Assembly: GCA_948567375.1 (NCBI GenBank)
Contig: OX419759.1
Span: 28,993,493 to 29,057,492 of the forward strand
Source: Lunularia cruciata
Lineage: Eukaryota; Streptophyta; Marchantiopsida; Lunulariales; Lunulariaceae
Length of the DNA stretch: 64,000 nucleotides
Reading direction: 5' to 3'
Every line of letters begins with the position of its first letter. Position 1 is the first letter of the stretch. This document shows positions 21,541 through 34,700 of this stretch, piece by piece. The notes under the pieces were generated by a model. It searched no databases. It was given only the letters and a program-made list of their open reading frames with translations, and was not told where the DNA came from. The position numbers and the translations under genes are program-made.

Positions 21541-24394
21541 TACAATTTTATTATGACATTACTAAAAAAATTTTTTGCAATGTTCGTGCACACCAAAAAA
21601 TTCATATAGTATAAAACCATTCATGCGGATTACTTTTTACACATATATTTATTCCAATTATATCCTTGGGAAGTGTTGATATGCGGATTACTATTTAAGA
21701 ACATATATATGTTTTTAAATAGTCTGATTTGAGCATTTATTGATGTTCTAAAGAATGTGGACTGCTACAGAAACTTTTGCCCAGATAAGAGCCTTCTTTA
21801 CCGGAGTCCTAATATATTTTGTTACCCTTTATCGTTCATCAACAAACGTGCGCTACTCCTTTAGAATATCGTGTTAAACAACCCTAGCATAGGATAATAC
21901 GTCTGTGACAGCTTTGACCGAGTCATGAACATCAACTTTCCCAAGTTTACTGAATGGCACGTCCTCAAATAATATCCAAATGGAACTGTCAGCAATATAC
22001 TTCAACTATTTTGCTGTTTCCTAACCAAGCGTAGGAATCCCGTCTCCTCCCCCAAGACTTATGATCCCCGAATAAAATGCTAAAAGTTAGAATGGTGGAA
22101 ATTTGTATATACTTCTCACCTATCAATCAGCTTCCGTCAGTGCATCAACTCTTAGCACTGGCCTTTTCATATCGCATTTAGTGAGAGAATTTGAAAGCCG
22201 TGTATTGTGCAATGCGGAGATTACTTTTCATCACCACCAACAGGTAGTGGCTGGAGAAGTTCAGAGAATTTAAGACTGTAGGGCCATGATCCTCTCCATT
22301 ATTCATCCTACAACATATATGTGTGTGGTAGCTTCAAATGAAAGAGGAATTTTGCAACAATGTGTGTAATAATATCCAGTTTGTACAAATGTGACAAATT
22401 TTCAGTGGTACTGTGGTTGCGCCATCTGGTGACGTGTCGGCGATTACTGGTCAGGGCTCTTGGCTCTTTCTGAATAATTGATGAGATATTTCCTGATGCT
22501 CCCAAATTCCTTTTGAACCAGTATAACCTGCAACCCATTGTGGGTTTAACCGAAAAGCCGATGGGAGAATTAAGAATTTCGACTCTTGACGTGGTCCAGG
22601 GTTACATGATTCGCCGGCATTTTTGTGTGAAATAGTTGAAAGTGTCTTTTGGATTGATTCATGTACTGTATTTTCAAGTTTTGTTTCCGTCGTGGACTTT
22701 GAAGGATGCCAGTTTAGAATAGTGTAAAAACAAACAACATTCATAGCTTCAAAATCTTAGGAAATGCTTTGAGCTTCAAGGTCAAACTAGTTAACGTTGG
22801 TCCAGTTTGTCCCCAAGCATTGTATAACAACCACTTTCTGTTTGCTTTTGTCTTAATGTGTCACTCTTTGCTTTTGTCTTAATGTGTCACTCTTAATGTT
22901 TGCCTTTCGTAATTTTCAAAGCTTATGTTCTGCTGCGAACTTAACATCATGCTCATAATTGCATTTCCCTACATACGAACAAACATGATCCAGAAAGGTA
23001 TATAGCGTCCATCTTGCAAACTTATATCATGGCCTTGTTGCCAATTCATGTCAAATAGTATTTCACGACGAGTGGCGTACGAATGGAATCATACTTTTGG
23101 GCAAAAACACGTTGACTGCGCATATAAAGTCAAAGAGCATGAAATTTACGATTATAGTCTTTCTTGGCTTTTGTTAGACAGGATAGTATAATTGCATTCT
23201 GCAGAAGCTACCCAGAGAAAGCCAAACTAACCCGGAGTTATTGGTCCATATGAAAATCCAAGGTTATGGTCATCCGTCAATTAAAGACGATAAAACCCCT
23301 GATTGTTTTTAGATCATGCAATAGAACAGCATCACACCCTTCTAGAACTAGTGACAAGCAGGTCGGTCATGCCAATACGGAAAAATTAAGAACTTAAATG
23401 CTGGAAGCTAGATTATATGGATGAAGACATCAAATTCTCGAGCTTTGCGTTTACATTTAACAGAATTGCTTACCGTGCTTCATCCTTCACAAGCATTAGA
23501 ACCAGTTCATTCATTATGGCTGATGGTTTTGTCTTCCGAAGTCCATACATTTACAATGTGGTGCACTCTTTCTTAGGATAACGTAAAATATATGTATATG
23601 TATGTAATAGACGTATTGTCTGCTCAGAAGACAAATGAAGGAGTGAAAGGATTTTTTTTAACTGCTACTTACACCTCCCATTTCTCTTGTAAGTTAAGTC
23701 CCTATGACTGACCACCCTATCCCTAGTCAACCAAGCCTGTACATGACATATGTAGAGACACTCAATATGGAATTGTGTTAATGAGGGTCTAAAGTCCATT
23801 CTCAAATGAATTATACGATTAATACTAAAGAGGTGAATAGAGGATATCATGATGATCGCATTATTAGGTTGCCTTTTTTCAAGTAGTCTATATCCCCTCC
23901 CTTAAAAAGCAGTTAATGCCTTAATTGGTTAACACTTTCTAGTTGCGAAACTTAGGGCTCCAAATTTGTCGTGTTGCATCATTGTGTTTGATTATAAAAG
24001 GTCCTATTTGTATTTGTAAATTCGAGCAATAGCTGAGATGGATTATAATATATACCCTTAACCTTATAGATTTCATGTGTAAGTTGGAACAATTTTTTTT
24101 TAATTTGACTAGAAGAAGGATGACTTTTTTGTATGACTTTTATACAGACGTTTCATCAAGAGAATGTGGAAGCAACGCAGTGGATCATGTAGGCTTGAAA
24201 ATACAAAATTGCATATATCAACGGATATAGTCGCACATTTATTTGGATAGAAACGGAAGCAGTAAATTTTAATATTTTACCCGATCAGAAGTTACTGTCG
24301 GCCAAATTTTCTGTTTCCTCCAGTTGAAACATGCAATTTAGAATTGAGGAATCTGCCTTACCGCATTATCTGAACTAGCAAATCTTATCGATGC
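21541..24394. other. Unassigned DNA
   Basis: No coding sequence, RNA gene or element that I can support. A 25-bp unit (TTTGCTTTTGTCTTAATGTG with a TCACTC end) is tandemly duplicated at about 22842-22893. Confidence 0.5.
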
Positions 24395-24485
24395 TGCTAC
24401 TATTGGAACTTAACCCCATTTTGCTTCCTATGTCTTTTCCTTGTACGGCTTGATGTGGGTGTTCCTATCCTACGCGGTTGCCACT
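24395..24485 (+). repeat. L1 LINE 3' tail, degenerate
   Basis: CTATTGGAACTTAACCCCATTTTGC, then CTTGTACGGCTTGATGTGGG and CCTACGCGGTTGCC: the tail consensus with substitutions. Confidence 0.55.
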
Positions 24486-24984
24486 TTCCAATTTAGCATC
24501 GGACAGAATTTGGTGCAAGACCATAATGTGCCTCGGGATCTTGGATAAGGAGAGGCAGCTATGAGTGTACAAGGAATACAAATGGGTATGGTTATGGTAC
24601 CAGGATCCACGTCATGGAGAAGGAATTCCACCGCAACAGCATAAACGACATAGACTGAAATAGAGACAAGAGGCGACCACATAGAACACTGAAATATAGA
24701 CTGAAATAGAAGGGAACCTCTTTTCCAAGTCTGGTTGCATCTTATCTACAGCCACATTTTGTCCGTTCTAAATAGCACTAACACGGTAGCACCAAAAGGC
24801 GGTGGCATTCGTTCCCCGCAGCTTGTGATTCGGCCCAGCTCATGCCTCCTGGCTCCGCGCAGACTTGACTCCCCACTGCTCCTCTGTCGGTTCCATTAAC
24901 TTTTCTTGAGTCAACACCTCCTTCGATCCTCAGTCCCGTTTGGCATTCTCCAACCTCTGTCTTGTCTGAATTTACTCTGCTGAG

Positions 24985-25095
24985 AGAAAAAGGCGACCGC
25001 GTAGAGAACAGGAAGGATGGGTTTAGGAAGGATGGGACGACCCCATCAAACCGTACAAGGGAGAGACGAAAAAGTCAAATGGGGCTAGGCCCCAT
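24985..25095 (-). repeat. L1 LINE 3' tail
   Basis: Reverse complement of the tail: AAAAAGGCGACCGCGTAGA, GGACGACCCCATCAAACCG, GGGGCTAGGCCCC. Confidence 0.65.
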
Positions 25096-25299
25096 TTACT
25101 CTGCTTGGGAGCCAGTTTTGAGCTGTGGCAAATTCTAGCTACTGAAGCACGTAGTGGAGTCAGCATGGGACTGTCTTATCTGGCTAAGGTATCGCTTGAC
25201 TTGCACTGTCCGGGCCTCTAGTTTAGTTGGGTCCTAGGAATCCTAAGGTGCCGCGTATTCAGTAAGCTTAAGTACACATGCCCTTGACTGCAGCATCAC

Positions 25300-25880
25300 T
25301 GTCCGTGAAGCTAACTTTAGTTAGGCCTTGGTGAATATGTCCCTCCGTGGTCTTTTGGTCCTTTTTGGTTTTTTCCTAGGCCATTTCCCCGCCCAACCTC
25401 AGTTAGCAGAGCAGAGTTAACACAGGTTCCACAAGCTACAGTCTGGTAAATGAAGGTGAGATTATATCTCATCCTTTAATTAGCCTCTGTTAACCAAGGA
25501 CTATGAAAGGGTAAAGCTTCATGAAAGATGGAAAACTTTTAACTATCGTGCGTAGGCTAACTTTGGTTCGGCCTTGCTGAATCGCCTTATTATATCCCTC
25601 CGTGGTTCATGGCCATTCCCCGCCAACCTCAGTTCACGCAGGTTTTCTCGCACGCTACACTCTGGTGAATCAGTGTGATAACTGATAACCCTTAATGATT
25701 TCTCCTACTGATACTATTGGGGTTTAGCACCATTTTACGGGTCCTATCCTAGTACGACATGATGGGGTCTTCTAATCTTTTTGTTATCTTACACGATCGC
25801 TTAAGGGAAAAAGAAAAAGAAAAACTTGTTTTAACCACAGACTACGTAAGGGTAAAACTCCAAAATGGAAAGCTTTAACC
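25300..25880 (+). repeat. Tandem segmental duplication, second unit interrupted by a LINE tail
   Basis: Unit 1 (about 25300-25545) and unit 2 (about 25550-25880) share ATATCCCTCCGTGGT (ATGTCCCTCCGTGGT in unit 1), CCCCGCC(C)AACCTCAGTT, GCTACA(G/C)TCTGGT and a final GGTAAA(G/A)CT...ATGGAAA. Unit 2 holds an L1 tail at about 25705-25805 that unit 1 lacks, so the tail came after the duplication. Confidence 0.6.
25705..25805 (+). repeat. L1 LINE 3' tail
   Basis: ACTATTGGGGTTTAGCACCATTTTAC, GATGGGGTCTTCTAATC and CACGATCGCTT follow the tail consensus with substitutions. Confidence 0.6.
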
Positions 25881-26106
25881 CTCGTTTGAGAGTAGACGCC
25901 GTCCGTGAAATGGCTATGAACCTTCCCCTATATCCATCCGTCTACCTTGGCTAGGATTTAGTCTCAAGGACAGTCGTGCGAGTCTTTGTCGGTAAAAGAA
26001 ACGCGACGCACGTAGGATAAAAGTCGTTACTGTGCCTGTTCTCTCTTCCAAGGTTTCAAAGTTTAACTGGCAGGCCACGTCACATGTAGGTCAGTTTAGC
26101 TCCAGT

Positions 26107-26164
26107 TGGCCAAACTAGCTAAACTAGTGGCCTAACTAGCTAGGAAGTTTAGCTAGTTTGGCCA
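26107..26164. repeat. Perfect 19-bp inverted repeat (hairpin)
   Basis: TGGCCAAACTAGCTAAACT and its exact reverse complement flank a 20-base loop. It could fold as an RNA hairpin or be a remnant of a foldback element. Confidence 0.8.
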
Positions 26165-26179
26165 CTTCACCCGATCTAC

Positions 26180-26285
26180 ACTACGGGAAGAAAAAAGGCG
26201 ATCGCGTAGAAAAAACTAAGGATGGGAAAACCCCATCAAGCCGAACAAGGGAGAGACAAAAAAGGTAACATGGGGAAGGAAGTCC
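26180..26285 (-). repeat. L1 LINE 3' tail
   Basis: AAAAAAGGCGATCGCGTAGAA, GGATGGGAAAACCCCATC and GGTAACATGGGG are the complement of the tail. Confidence 0.65.
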
Positions 26286-27333
26286 GCCTTTGTAATGACA
26301 TCCGGAACATTTGGAGATCCAGACGTCTTACCATGTGATGTTGTAGTGTTATTTTTCTTCATGGCTTTCTTTCCCATATCTAAGAAGAAAATGAGTTTCT
26401 TAACTCAGAGAACTGACTTTAATTCATAATATTGGATAGATGAGGACAGAAGCTGTTTAATTCATGATACCTTCAATGGAAGCAGGAAAGTTTTTGTTGC
26501 GGTCAAATTCCTGCCCCACTTTTTGCTATTCTCTCCTTTACAGGACTTATCTATATGTAGTTTTGCTCTGGAATGAAAATAATCTTAAGTGAGAACGAGA
26601 TGAGCTTCTGATAAAGTGCAGACAATGGGCATAAGGACGACCCGCAAAACTATTCCAGAAAATGTGGACTAGTCCAAGCATACTCTGGGTGAGAATTGTT
26701 TTCTTGTAGCAGGAACTTTGGGTCACTTCCATTTTTCTTTTTCCTAAGTTCTTAAATCCCAATTTCAAACAATCCGTCCATGAACAAGAACCAATGCTAT
26801 AGCATCATTTACTGTGGTTTATTTTTTGGAAATCGACGGTGGAAGAGTGACGCTTGTCAGCTCAAATTTCCCCTAGTTAGGTTGGAACCTTATAGGATGA
26901 AACCCTATATAGCGTGGATTGCCTTAACAGAGACTTGAGAAAATAAAATAAAAATTGAACTAAAGTAAATGCATGTAAGATTTTATTTTTCTAAAGTATA
27001 CATTTTTATGGAGGTCTTAGAAACTTTTTAGAAAATTACTAGAAAAGACAGGCTTATTCATTTTTTGCTAAAACTTTGCGGGTGAATTATCAAGATCTAA
27101 AAATTTTAATTCCAATCTAGAGAATGTTTATCATCGTTATATATAGTCTACACATTTAAGCTCAAATTCAGGTTGAGTAAATCTTAAATTCAGAAGTTTA
27201 TTTTTCCCATTGGCTATGGTAGAACAATTTTTTTTGTTTATGCATGTATTTAAAAAATGTAATATATATGGATTAAAATATAATTTGAAATAGTATAGAA
27301 TTAAATTATTTATTTCAAATTTTTACTTATATT

Positions 27334-27380
<47 letters not shown>

Positions 27381-29409
27381 TATGATTACTTTAATAAGAA
27401 CTTTAATAAGAACGAGGTGCTCCAAAAATCACGGAACTCAGATAGCATAGTGCACACTATTACGACAACAATTTAGATAGTTCTCAGTACCAGGTGACTT
27501 ACCAGGTGTTATGTAGTTCCAGTTTAATGGATTGTTTCATCAGCTTTCACCCACTACCAGAGTGACTCAACCGACCACGTTCCAGGTGTAGATACAGAAG
27601 TACTTGATTTTCTCTATCACACTTCAATACTGTGGACCACACTATTTCGCTAATGAGAATAGTGATTCTTTGAAAATTCTTCAATCTAGTTTAATTACAA
27701 TTAACTATATCTACAGGAGTGCACTAATAAAGAGTGAAATAATAAACATAAATATCTGTTGTTCCAATGTAATGAAAATTATTTACATGTACGGATAAAG
27801 CAATATTCTGAACACAATTTGGATTCATAAACAAAAGAAGACTTTACCTAGTCAACTGAACACTATTTTGATATATATGCACAAGACGAGCTTTTGGTCG
27901 CGTACACTTGAAATTTCAAATTTCGGTCTTTATTTTCTCCTTGCAGAAATGATGGACCTTAGAGCATAAGGTTGTATAATAGAGGCTAGACATCCCTTGG
28001 ATTATCAGGACTACTTGGGTTCTTATGTACTCTATCCGTATTTAGAATAATTTTAATATTATTAGTAAATTTGGTTGATAGTCTTTATAATAAAGGAATA
28101 CGATAAAGAGTGTTGTGGGAAGTTGCAGAGGTTTAGGCCCAATTCTTCGCCGGGTGTTTTGGGGGTAAGTAAGAGTTGGTTCATTTTACAGCAAAGTATA
28201 TTTCGGGCACAAAGGTATATAAGATAATCACATGCGATTGTTCACTTTTCTCTAATTGCAAATATATAATTCCTTCTAGCGTACAAGGTAGTTTAATTAC
28301 ATTTGCGTAATAAAAAAATACAACAGTAATAAATTATGTGGGGTTGGTTGCAAACCACTAAAATACAGACGGGAGTCAACTGATTTAAGTTAAAATGATT
28401 TTGAACTTTCTGTCAACCCAGTTAGTGAAATAAAATCATTAGAAAAACACATAAAGATACTAGGAGTTTCAGATTTCGGAAAATAAGATTTTAATCGGTA
28501 GAGCATCGAGTACCCGTAAAGTTTTTCACGGGTACCCATAAGTCTTTGGTCCCGAAAAACTAACGCACCCGTAAATCTGTTTACAGGTAGGGGAAAAGGC
28601 TTTACGGCTAGATGGGTTTCAGCTCTAACGTCCAGCTTTTCATTATAATGAGATGTGATTGATTTACGTTTAGTTAGACATATAATTTACGTGAACACGA
28701 GACAATAAGGTAATGAATAAACGAGTTTTTTTATATATTTTCTTTTCTGCGTGAGAAAGCACGATGACAATAATGTTGAGTGATGGAAAACAAGAGTGCT
28801 CCGACTTGGTTTACATGAACACTTTCAAAATGATTTATGAACTTTCAAGATTTAAAGACACCCGTATAACTCTAATACTGGTGAATATTTTACAGGTCAG
28901 CATTTCCATGACATGTAACAAATTTATGGTTACGAGTGTTATATTCATAAATTTTATTTAAATTTCAAAATTAATATCTCGAACTTTTTTATGGGTATTT
29001 GTCACTTTTTCACAGGTACCTTATTAGGAAAACAAAAATCTTAAATCTTAAATCTGAAACCACTATGTATATGTTTAAAGTCTAACTAAAGTTACTAGCG
29101 CTCGACTTAACGGGACCGCAAGTTGGCAGCAAGACATAAACAGTCCCGCGGTAGGGCTTGACTTGAACCAACGTGGCAATTGATTGTCTCAGTCGTTAAC
29201 CGACGTGTCGACGGAAATTTGCAGTGTGCTTATGTGAATTGAACTACGCAGTCGGTGACAGATAGAATTAACACGGAGGTAAATGATTGAACTACGTAAT
29301 GATAGAGCATAATAGTTCACTCGTGATCAATTCCGGGACCTCTTCCGGGACTAGGACTAGCTTTACACAATTATTTAAATTTTTACTTTCTTTTAGAGTA
29401 AAATTTAAC
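26286..29409. other. Unassigned, AT-rich DNA
   Basis: No supported gene. It is visibly richer in A+T than the surroundings between about 26.9 and 29.1 kb. It contains a dinucleotide array and, near 28.5-28.6 kb, several CCCGTAAA/TTTACGGGT-type words in both orientations that may be remains of a small inverted-repeat element. Confidence 0.45.
27336..27377. repeat. (AT)n microsatellite
   Basis: About 21 uninterrupted AT dinucleotides (42 bp). Confidence 0.95.
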
Positions 29410-31780
29410 AGGCACGATAATATACAACATTAAAAATATGCAATCTAAGTGACAAAGGTACTATAGTTGCACTGAGTGATATAGATCCTTCAATGGTATG
29501 TATGGCAAAAGTGAGGGAAGGTCTATCAATGAACCGGGCGCTCTCACTTCCGAGACTGGTAGACAAAAGACTCAAAGCATGTGATCTATATAGGGTGATA
29601 GAGACCCATTGTCTAAAATATGAGGTAAGCATGGCTGGTGAGAAAGTCAAAGCGCATTTCCTTTGTAGCAAGCCTCATGCCGCCTCGTGAAGGAGACCAT
29701 CAAATTGATGATGAAGGTGGCCAAAGAGCTCCACTACGAGGGAGACAAAGGTGTCAGAGGCAAGCCATGGGGCATAGTGGTCCTTCCTTCCGCCTAGTGG
29801 TGGTGATCATTGTAGCTCCTGCTTGGATGCTAGCTTGTACCAAAGACTCTAGTCTAAGTGGGTTCGCCACCACCACAACATATAATGATCATCAGCCATC
29901 TTTGAAGGTGACAATATCTGTGCACACTCTCCAGTGAGTTGGGTCCAGTAAGATCATCCATCACTCGATCTAAACCTGTGAGCGTGTAGATCGTAGGATC
30001 TGTGCCACCGTATCTCTAATGGCATCATGGACCCCAATAGGCTTGCCTCCTATAACATAGAGTAGGAGATGTATGCACTCAACATCCAATGAAGAACCAC
30101 ATGAGCAATGGTTTGGTAAGCCCAAGAGTGATGGATGTGGTAGGCCTAGCCTAAGACGAAGTGCCATGGTGAACTCCTTTGACGTGAATCAAAAGTCCTC
30201 AATCAAAGGAGAAGCATGATGCTAAGCTCTTGCAACCTTCCCACTACAAGAGAGGATCTTAACTCTATCAAGTAAAGGCACATTTATGAGGATGCTAGAA
30301 AGGGTGTGAGTGTGCATATGCTCATTGAGCTCCACATGAAACTTCCTAGAATCTAGGGATACATAGTCTACAAAGGGAGAGAGTGTTGTACGTGCTAGGT
30401 TTGGCAATTGATCCCAAGCCAATCAAAGAGATATCTAGAAATAATAAGTGCCTAAGTAGATTATCAAAATGGGTGGTAATAAAAAAGGGTGACCCTCATG
30501 TAAGAACCTATATGCCAACAAGGGATCCACTAGTGCCCATGCTCCAAGGTAAGCCATTGGTGCAATAGCCTCTAGTGATGTGATACCACATCTTCCCATG
30601 ACTATGGGAAGAGCTACTTGTAATCAATGCCAATCATTTGATAATTGTGAGAGCATAGATGGTCCTAAAAGTGTGGAGAAGGCATGCCGCAAGGTATTAT
30701 CAAAGGACCATAGATGTGGTAAGAGTACCTTTGTGGGAGGATACATACGTGCCAAATAAGATGCTCCCAAGATATAACATCTTAAAAGAAGAGAGTAGGC
30801 CACATGTGTGTTCCCAAACCACGGGAAGAGATGAGCATGTGTAGTAGCATGAATCAAAGTCTCCAAGATAAATGAGCTATAAAATGCCTCCTCTTTGAGA
30901 GAGAAGCTTAAAACTCTCAAACCTCCTAATGGGAATTGAAATCCTAGTGGGAAGTCAAAGGGAGAGAGGATTGTGCGGGAGCTCTAGACCTTGCATTTAT
31001 GAGTTTGAACTCATAAACCCAAGGACTCTAGGCTAAGTGTGAAAGCTTGCATTGCCCAAAATATGTTCTACATGGGGCTCAAGATGTGGGTATCATGTGA
31101 TAGGGATGGAAAAAGGCATATGGGAAAGGCTGATGAAACCTCATACAAAGCTATGTTGTGAGCTATGGCAAATAATGGCCCATTCAAAGGATTGCCATGG
31201 CGTGTACCTTCCGCCAATGCCAACAAAGAGAACTCTGCTACGGTAGTAAGGTGATTGTACAAAAAAGGTGTATCAACACCATAGAAAATACACACAAAAG
31301 GAATAAGGGAGAGGATCTGATCCCGTGCCAAACAAAGTGCAAAACAAAGTGCAAAACAAAGCTGACCAAGAAATTGTATTGAAGGTATTTGAGACATCCA
31401 CTTGGACAACCACCCAATCAGTGTGGAGGTCCAAGGAGGCACCAATGCTTGCAATAACCATCTCACAATCACATGGTGTGGCTACCGCATACTGATGAGA
31501 GAGAAGGAAGATGAAAATAAATGATAAAATGGTAGCATATAGTACGTGAGACCAACCGTAAGAAAACATCCCCAATGGCAATAGAGCGATCACTTGAAGT
31601 CTCCTTGGACAGAGCTAGGGGACTGAGATGCACCAAAAAAACTAGCAGCACACACGGAAACCAAACCCAAGGCAATACATTGGCAAAAAGCAAAGAGAAG
31701 GAGGAAGCTTGAGTTTGGCATATTTGGAGAGAGGCAATTCCTTGCATTTGTCATGGACAAGATCAGTGTTGAGCTATAGG
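29410..31780 (-). mobile_element. LINE L2b, decayed
   Basis: Minus strand, 5' to 3': RT remnant (about 31600-31180), a segment ending GRCGITSLEAIAPMAYLGAWAL (near 30550), a helical part, then a CSCGSSLDVECIHLLL zinc motif and GGKPIGVHDAIRDTVAQILR (29970-30167), and a DIVTFKDG...VVVVANPLRLESLVQA stretch (about 29930-29820). The order RT, zinc motif, nuclease-like block is that of early-branching LINEs with a restriction-like endonuclease. All parts are broken. L2a at 20.2-21.5 kb is a sister copy on the same strand. Confidence 0.6.
31180..31600 (-). pseudogene. RT fragment of LINE L2b
   Basis: The minus strand shows VVVQVDVSNTFNTIS (RT motif A with FN of the FDS/FNS type), then EGTRHGNPLNGPLFAIAH, the equivalent of motif B normally reading xGxxQGDPLGxxLFxxxxH, and FPSLSHDTHIL at the catalytic ADD position. 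The Gly-Asp and Asp-Asp residues are altered, so it is inactive. A nine- to ten-base unit (GCAAAACAAA) is repeated three times at about 31329-31361 within it. Confidence 0.6.
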
Positions 31781-31828
31781 GGATTCTACTTGTATAATGG
31801 ACACAATCAATGCCAAGTTACAAGGGGT

Positions 31829-32110
31829 TTAGCTGCTTATAAGATTGCTTTAAATCTTGAGAATGACATATGTTCAAGGGCTACTCTTACTTTACTCACG
31901 TACAGTTTTGAAGTTCAAATTTCTAACTAGTTGGAGATCATTTTCTCATTCAGTCAAGTAGAAGGGATAAATAGCTAGAAGTGCTTCTGCTATTTATAAG
32001 ATAGCTTTGGATCCTAAAAATGACATATTTTCAAGGTCTATGTTCGTTTCCTCATGTACAATTTTTTAGTTCAAATTGCTAGAGATCATTTTCTCATCAA
32101 TCATGTTGAA
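31829..32110 (+). repeat. Tandem duplication, unit about 155 bp
   Basis: GCTGCTTATAAGATTGCTTT...AATGACATATGTTCAAGG near 31831 recurs as TGCTATTTATAAGATAGCTTT...AATGACATATTTTCAAGG near 31987, and both continue to GAGATCATTTTCTCAT. No coding function seen. Confidence 0.65.
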
Positions 32111-32442
32111 GAAATTAATGAGCTTTTGACTAGCTTTAGACCATCTACATGAACGCACTAATTTGCTTTAGACTGATGAGTCTGATGTAGCTTGAAAGAA
32201 AAGATAAGTTGTCTTATCAGATCAGCAATGACTCTATTGATGAAGGACAAGTGTTATGTGTCCCTAGTAAGCAAGGAGGTAATCATTTGCTTAGGGATGA
32301 CCTCCTAGGAAGTTGGAGATGAAATCTTCAAAATACTCCACTTTGGGGTGAACTCCCAAAAATTGGAGATGAACTCTTCAACCTGACAATTTTGAAGGAT
32401 AATTCAAGGAAATCACTAAAGGATAGTTATCATGTCAAGGTG
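32111..32442. other. Unassigned DNA
   Basis: No gene or element recognised between the tandem duplication and the L1 tail. Confidence 0.5.
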
Positions 32443-32519
32443 ATCAAGGGCAATTGTGTAGAAAATATGAAGGATGGGAAGACCCCATCAAGCCGTACAA
32501 AGGTGAGACAAAATAGGTA

Positions 32520-33260
32520 AAATGGGGCTTAGCCCTAATAGAGTCAATATGAGAAATCTTCCCTAGTGCACCTAAGATATCTAAGCTATGCAAGTCATAT
32601 GGTCTACAAACAATTGGAGCATTTGAAGAATCATCAACTAGTGTGATTGCTCTCCTATGAATTGCACCTGCCATTACACTCTATAGAGCAATGGGCACAT
32701 GTTGTCTAAAATATGCCACAAAGTATGAGAGTGAGAGTGGTACCCCCTGGCGCCTAACATGATAAGCTCTCGTGCACTCCATGACAAATGTATCAAACGC
32801 CATGTCCATTGCTCCATATAACTCCAAGGCTTGAGGAACAAAGAGGTGATTTTAATGCATGCCCCTATACTTGGAGACCTTGCAAGCTACTACTGCACTT
32901 GTTGCCCATCCAAGGGGATAGGTAATCAATCCCTCCAAATTTGTATCACGCTTTAGGTCCATAACCATGACATCCGCTACTATCACCTGATCATCTTGGA
33001 CCAAGTATAAGTCTACCCTGACACATATCATCTGCAAAGTATACAACGCTCCCTCCAAGCCAAGTATTCACTCTCTTGTATCATAGCACACACTATGTCC
33101 CTAATAGCATCATGGGTAGCTATCCTCTATCCTCCAAAAGGACATTGTGTCATGTGGACTGCTGCTGCGTCTAGTTTATAACCATACTCACAAGTGAGTA
33201 ATAAAGATGAAGATGGGTGGACTAAACCTAGGTGAAACCTCATTGCTGTAAAGAATGTAG
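32520..33260 (-). pseudogene. Zinc motif and restriction-like endonuclease region of L1 (minus copy)
   Basis: Minus strand: LGLVHPSSSLLLTCEYGYKLDAAAVHMTQCPFGG (the CxCG...H...C cluster, with one Cys and the Gly context altered), then RVDLYLVQDDQVIVADVMVMD, which has the R-x-D...D-V layout of a PD-(D/E)XK nuclease, KVSKYRGMH, and finally CRPYDLHSLDILGALGKISH next to the tail. In this family the nuclease nicks target DNA to prime reverse transcription. Stops break it. Confidence 0.6.
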
Positions 33261-34069
33261 CTAGTGCAAGCCAAAATGCTCTAATGCACATTTGTGCTAG
33301 GATCCAAGAGCATGCACCCTTGCTAGAGCAAGAACAAAGATGTGCTCTAGTAGCCTGAGCAATGGATGATTCAACTAAGAGAGAATATAGCATATGTTGA
33401 CATTGTTGCTCCATTAAGGAAGGCTGTAAACCTCTAGTCCAATCTGAAAATAGTGAAGCAAAAGATGGAGAGTCCTTGTGTGCCCATGGAGATAGCCTAT
33501 CTCTCATCTGCCTCAATAACATTTGAAGAGAAAAGGATCTCCCTTCCACTTTTATCGCATAAGTCTCCAAAACTACCTTATCAACAACCAAAAAATGAGA
33601 GGAAAGTAGGAGTGCCGAGAGAGCCTAATTACCCAAAATGCTATAGGTACAGTCTCCTCCAAAAAAGCAAGCCAACCACTCCACACAAGATTTGTAGAGA
33701 TGTTTGTCTTTGTGCCAAATCCCTTATCAGACACTCAAAATACCCCTGGTCCAATAATATGACCAAAGACTCCCATAATCCTCCTATCAAAGGCTCTCAG
33801 ACATTATATGAAGGAAAAGGAGTGAGGAACTATGCTGAGGAGGTAAGTCGGTCAATGAGCAATACTAGAGGAGAGTATACCAAATACCACATGCAAATCT
33901 CCTAGTAACAAAAGGTCATCAACATGGAGAACATCCTCTGTAAGGGCAACACCTAAGAAGCGTGTGACAAAATACTCGGATCCTATTGGCACTCCAAGAA
34001 CACATAGTCTATCTATAGATGTAATACACTCCTCTAGAAGCTCAAGTTGGGAAGGATACCTAAAGGGGA

Positions 34070-34700
34070 CTATGCCCTACACTTTGAGACCTTGACTCTC
34101 AAGTTTACTAGATGTAGCTCAATAGTCACGTGGTCAAAGGCCTGTCTAAACTGATCTACATGGCCCATGATGTGTGTATCATTTGCCAAGGAGAGAAACA
34201 TACAACCTAACATGGCCACAATAGTAGATAAGAGAGCTCTAAAGTGAACCATGGCAAATAAGGTTCCCCCTAAAGGATCTCCTTGACATGTACCAACAAT
34301 TGACTCCAAGATGGTGACTCTCTCATATGAACAATCATGCTGGTAGTAAAGGGAAGTAGGAGAGCTATAAAAAGACCGCACAAAAGGAATAAGACTTGCC
34401 AAGGGTCCACCAACCTCCCTAAGCTCTCTAACATGGATGCTCATGAGATGTTATCAAAAGTGTTCTCAACATCCACCTATAGGAAAACCCACTTTGGATG
34501 ACTATCTAAGAGTGCCCTAATGCCTAGAGATATAGCCTTACATCCTCCAAGTGTAGCTTCTCCAAATTGATATGGATTGAGGTGTTGTTAGAAGTGAGAA
34601 CAATGCTGAAGGTCAATGGTGCGGCTGACCAAGCACAAAAAGATCTCTCTAATAGCAATCGGTCTAATGCCTCCCGTGTCTTTCTCCATCATGAAAAGTT
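34070..34700 (-). pseudogene. Reverse transcriptase of L1 (minus copy)
   Basis: The minus strand shows RELREVGGPLASLIPFVRSF, then VGTCQGDPLGGTLFAMVH (motif B, QGDPLG intact) and MFLSLANDTHIMG, where the ADD box reads AND, then LVNLRVKVSKCRA. Loss of the first catalytic Asp of the pair suggests it is inactive. Motif A and upstream parts lie in another frame towards 34700. Confidence 0.75.

Noticed and set aside
29493-29937. Plus-strand ORFs near 29.5-29.9 kb
   Set aside because: They overlap the better-supported minus-strand LINE L2b and show no domain.
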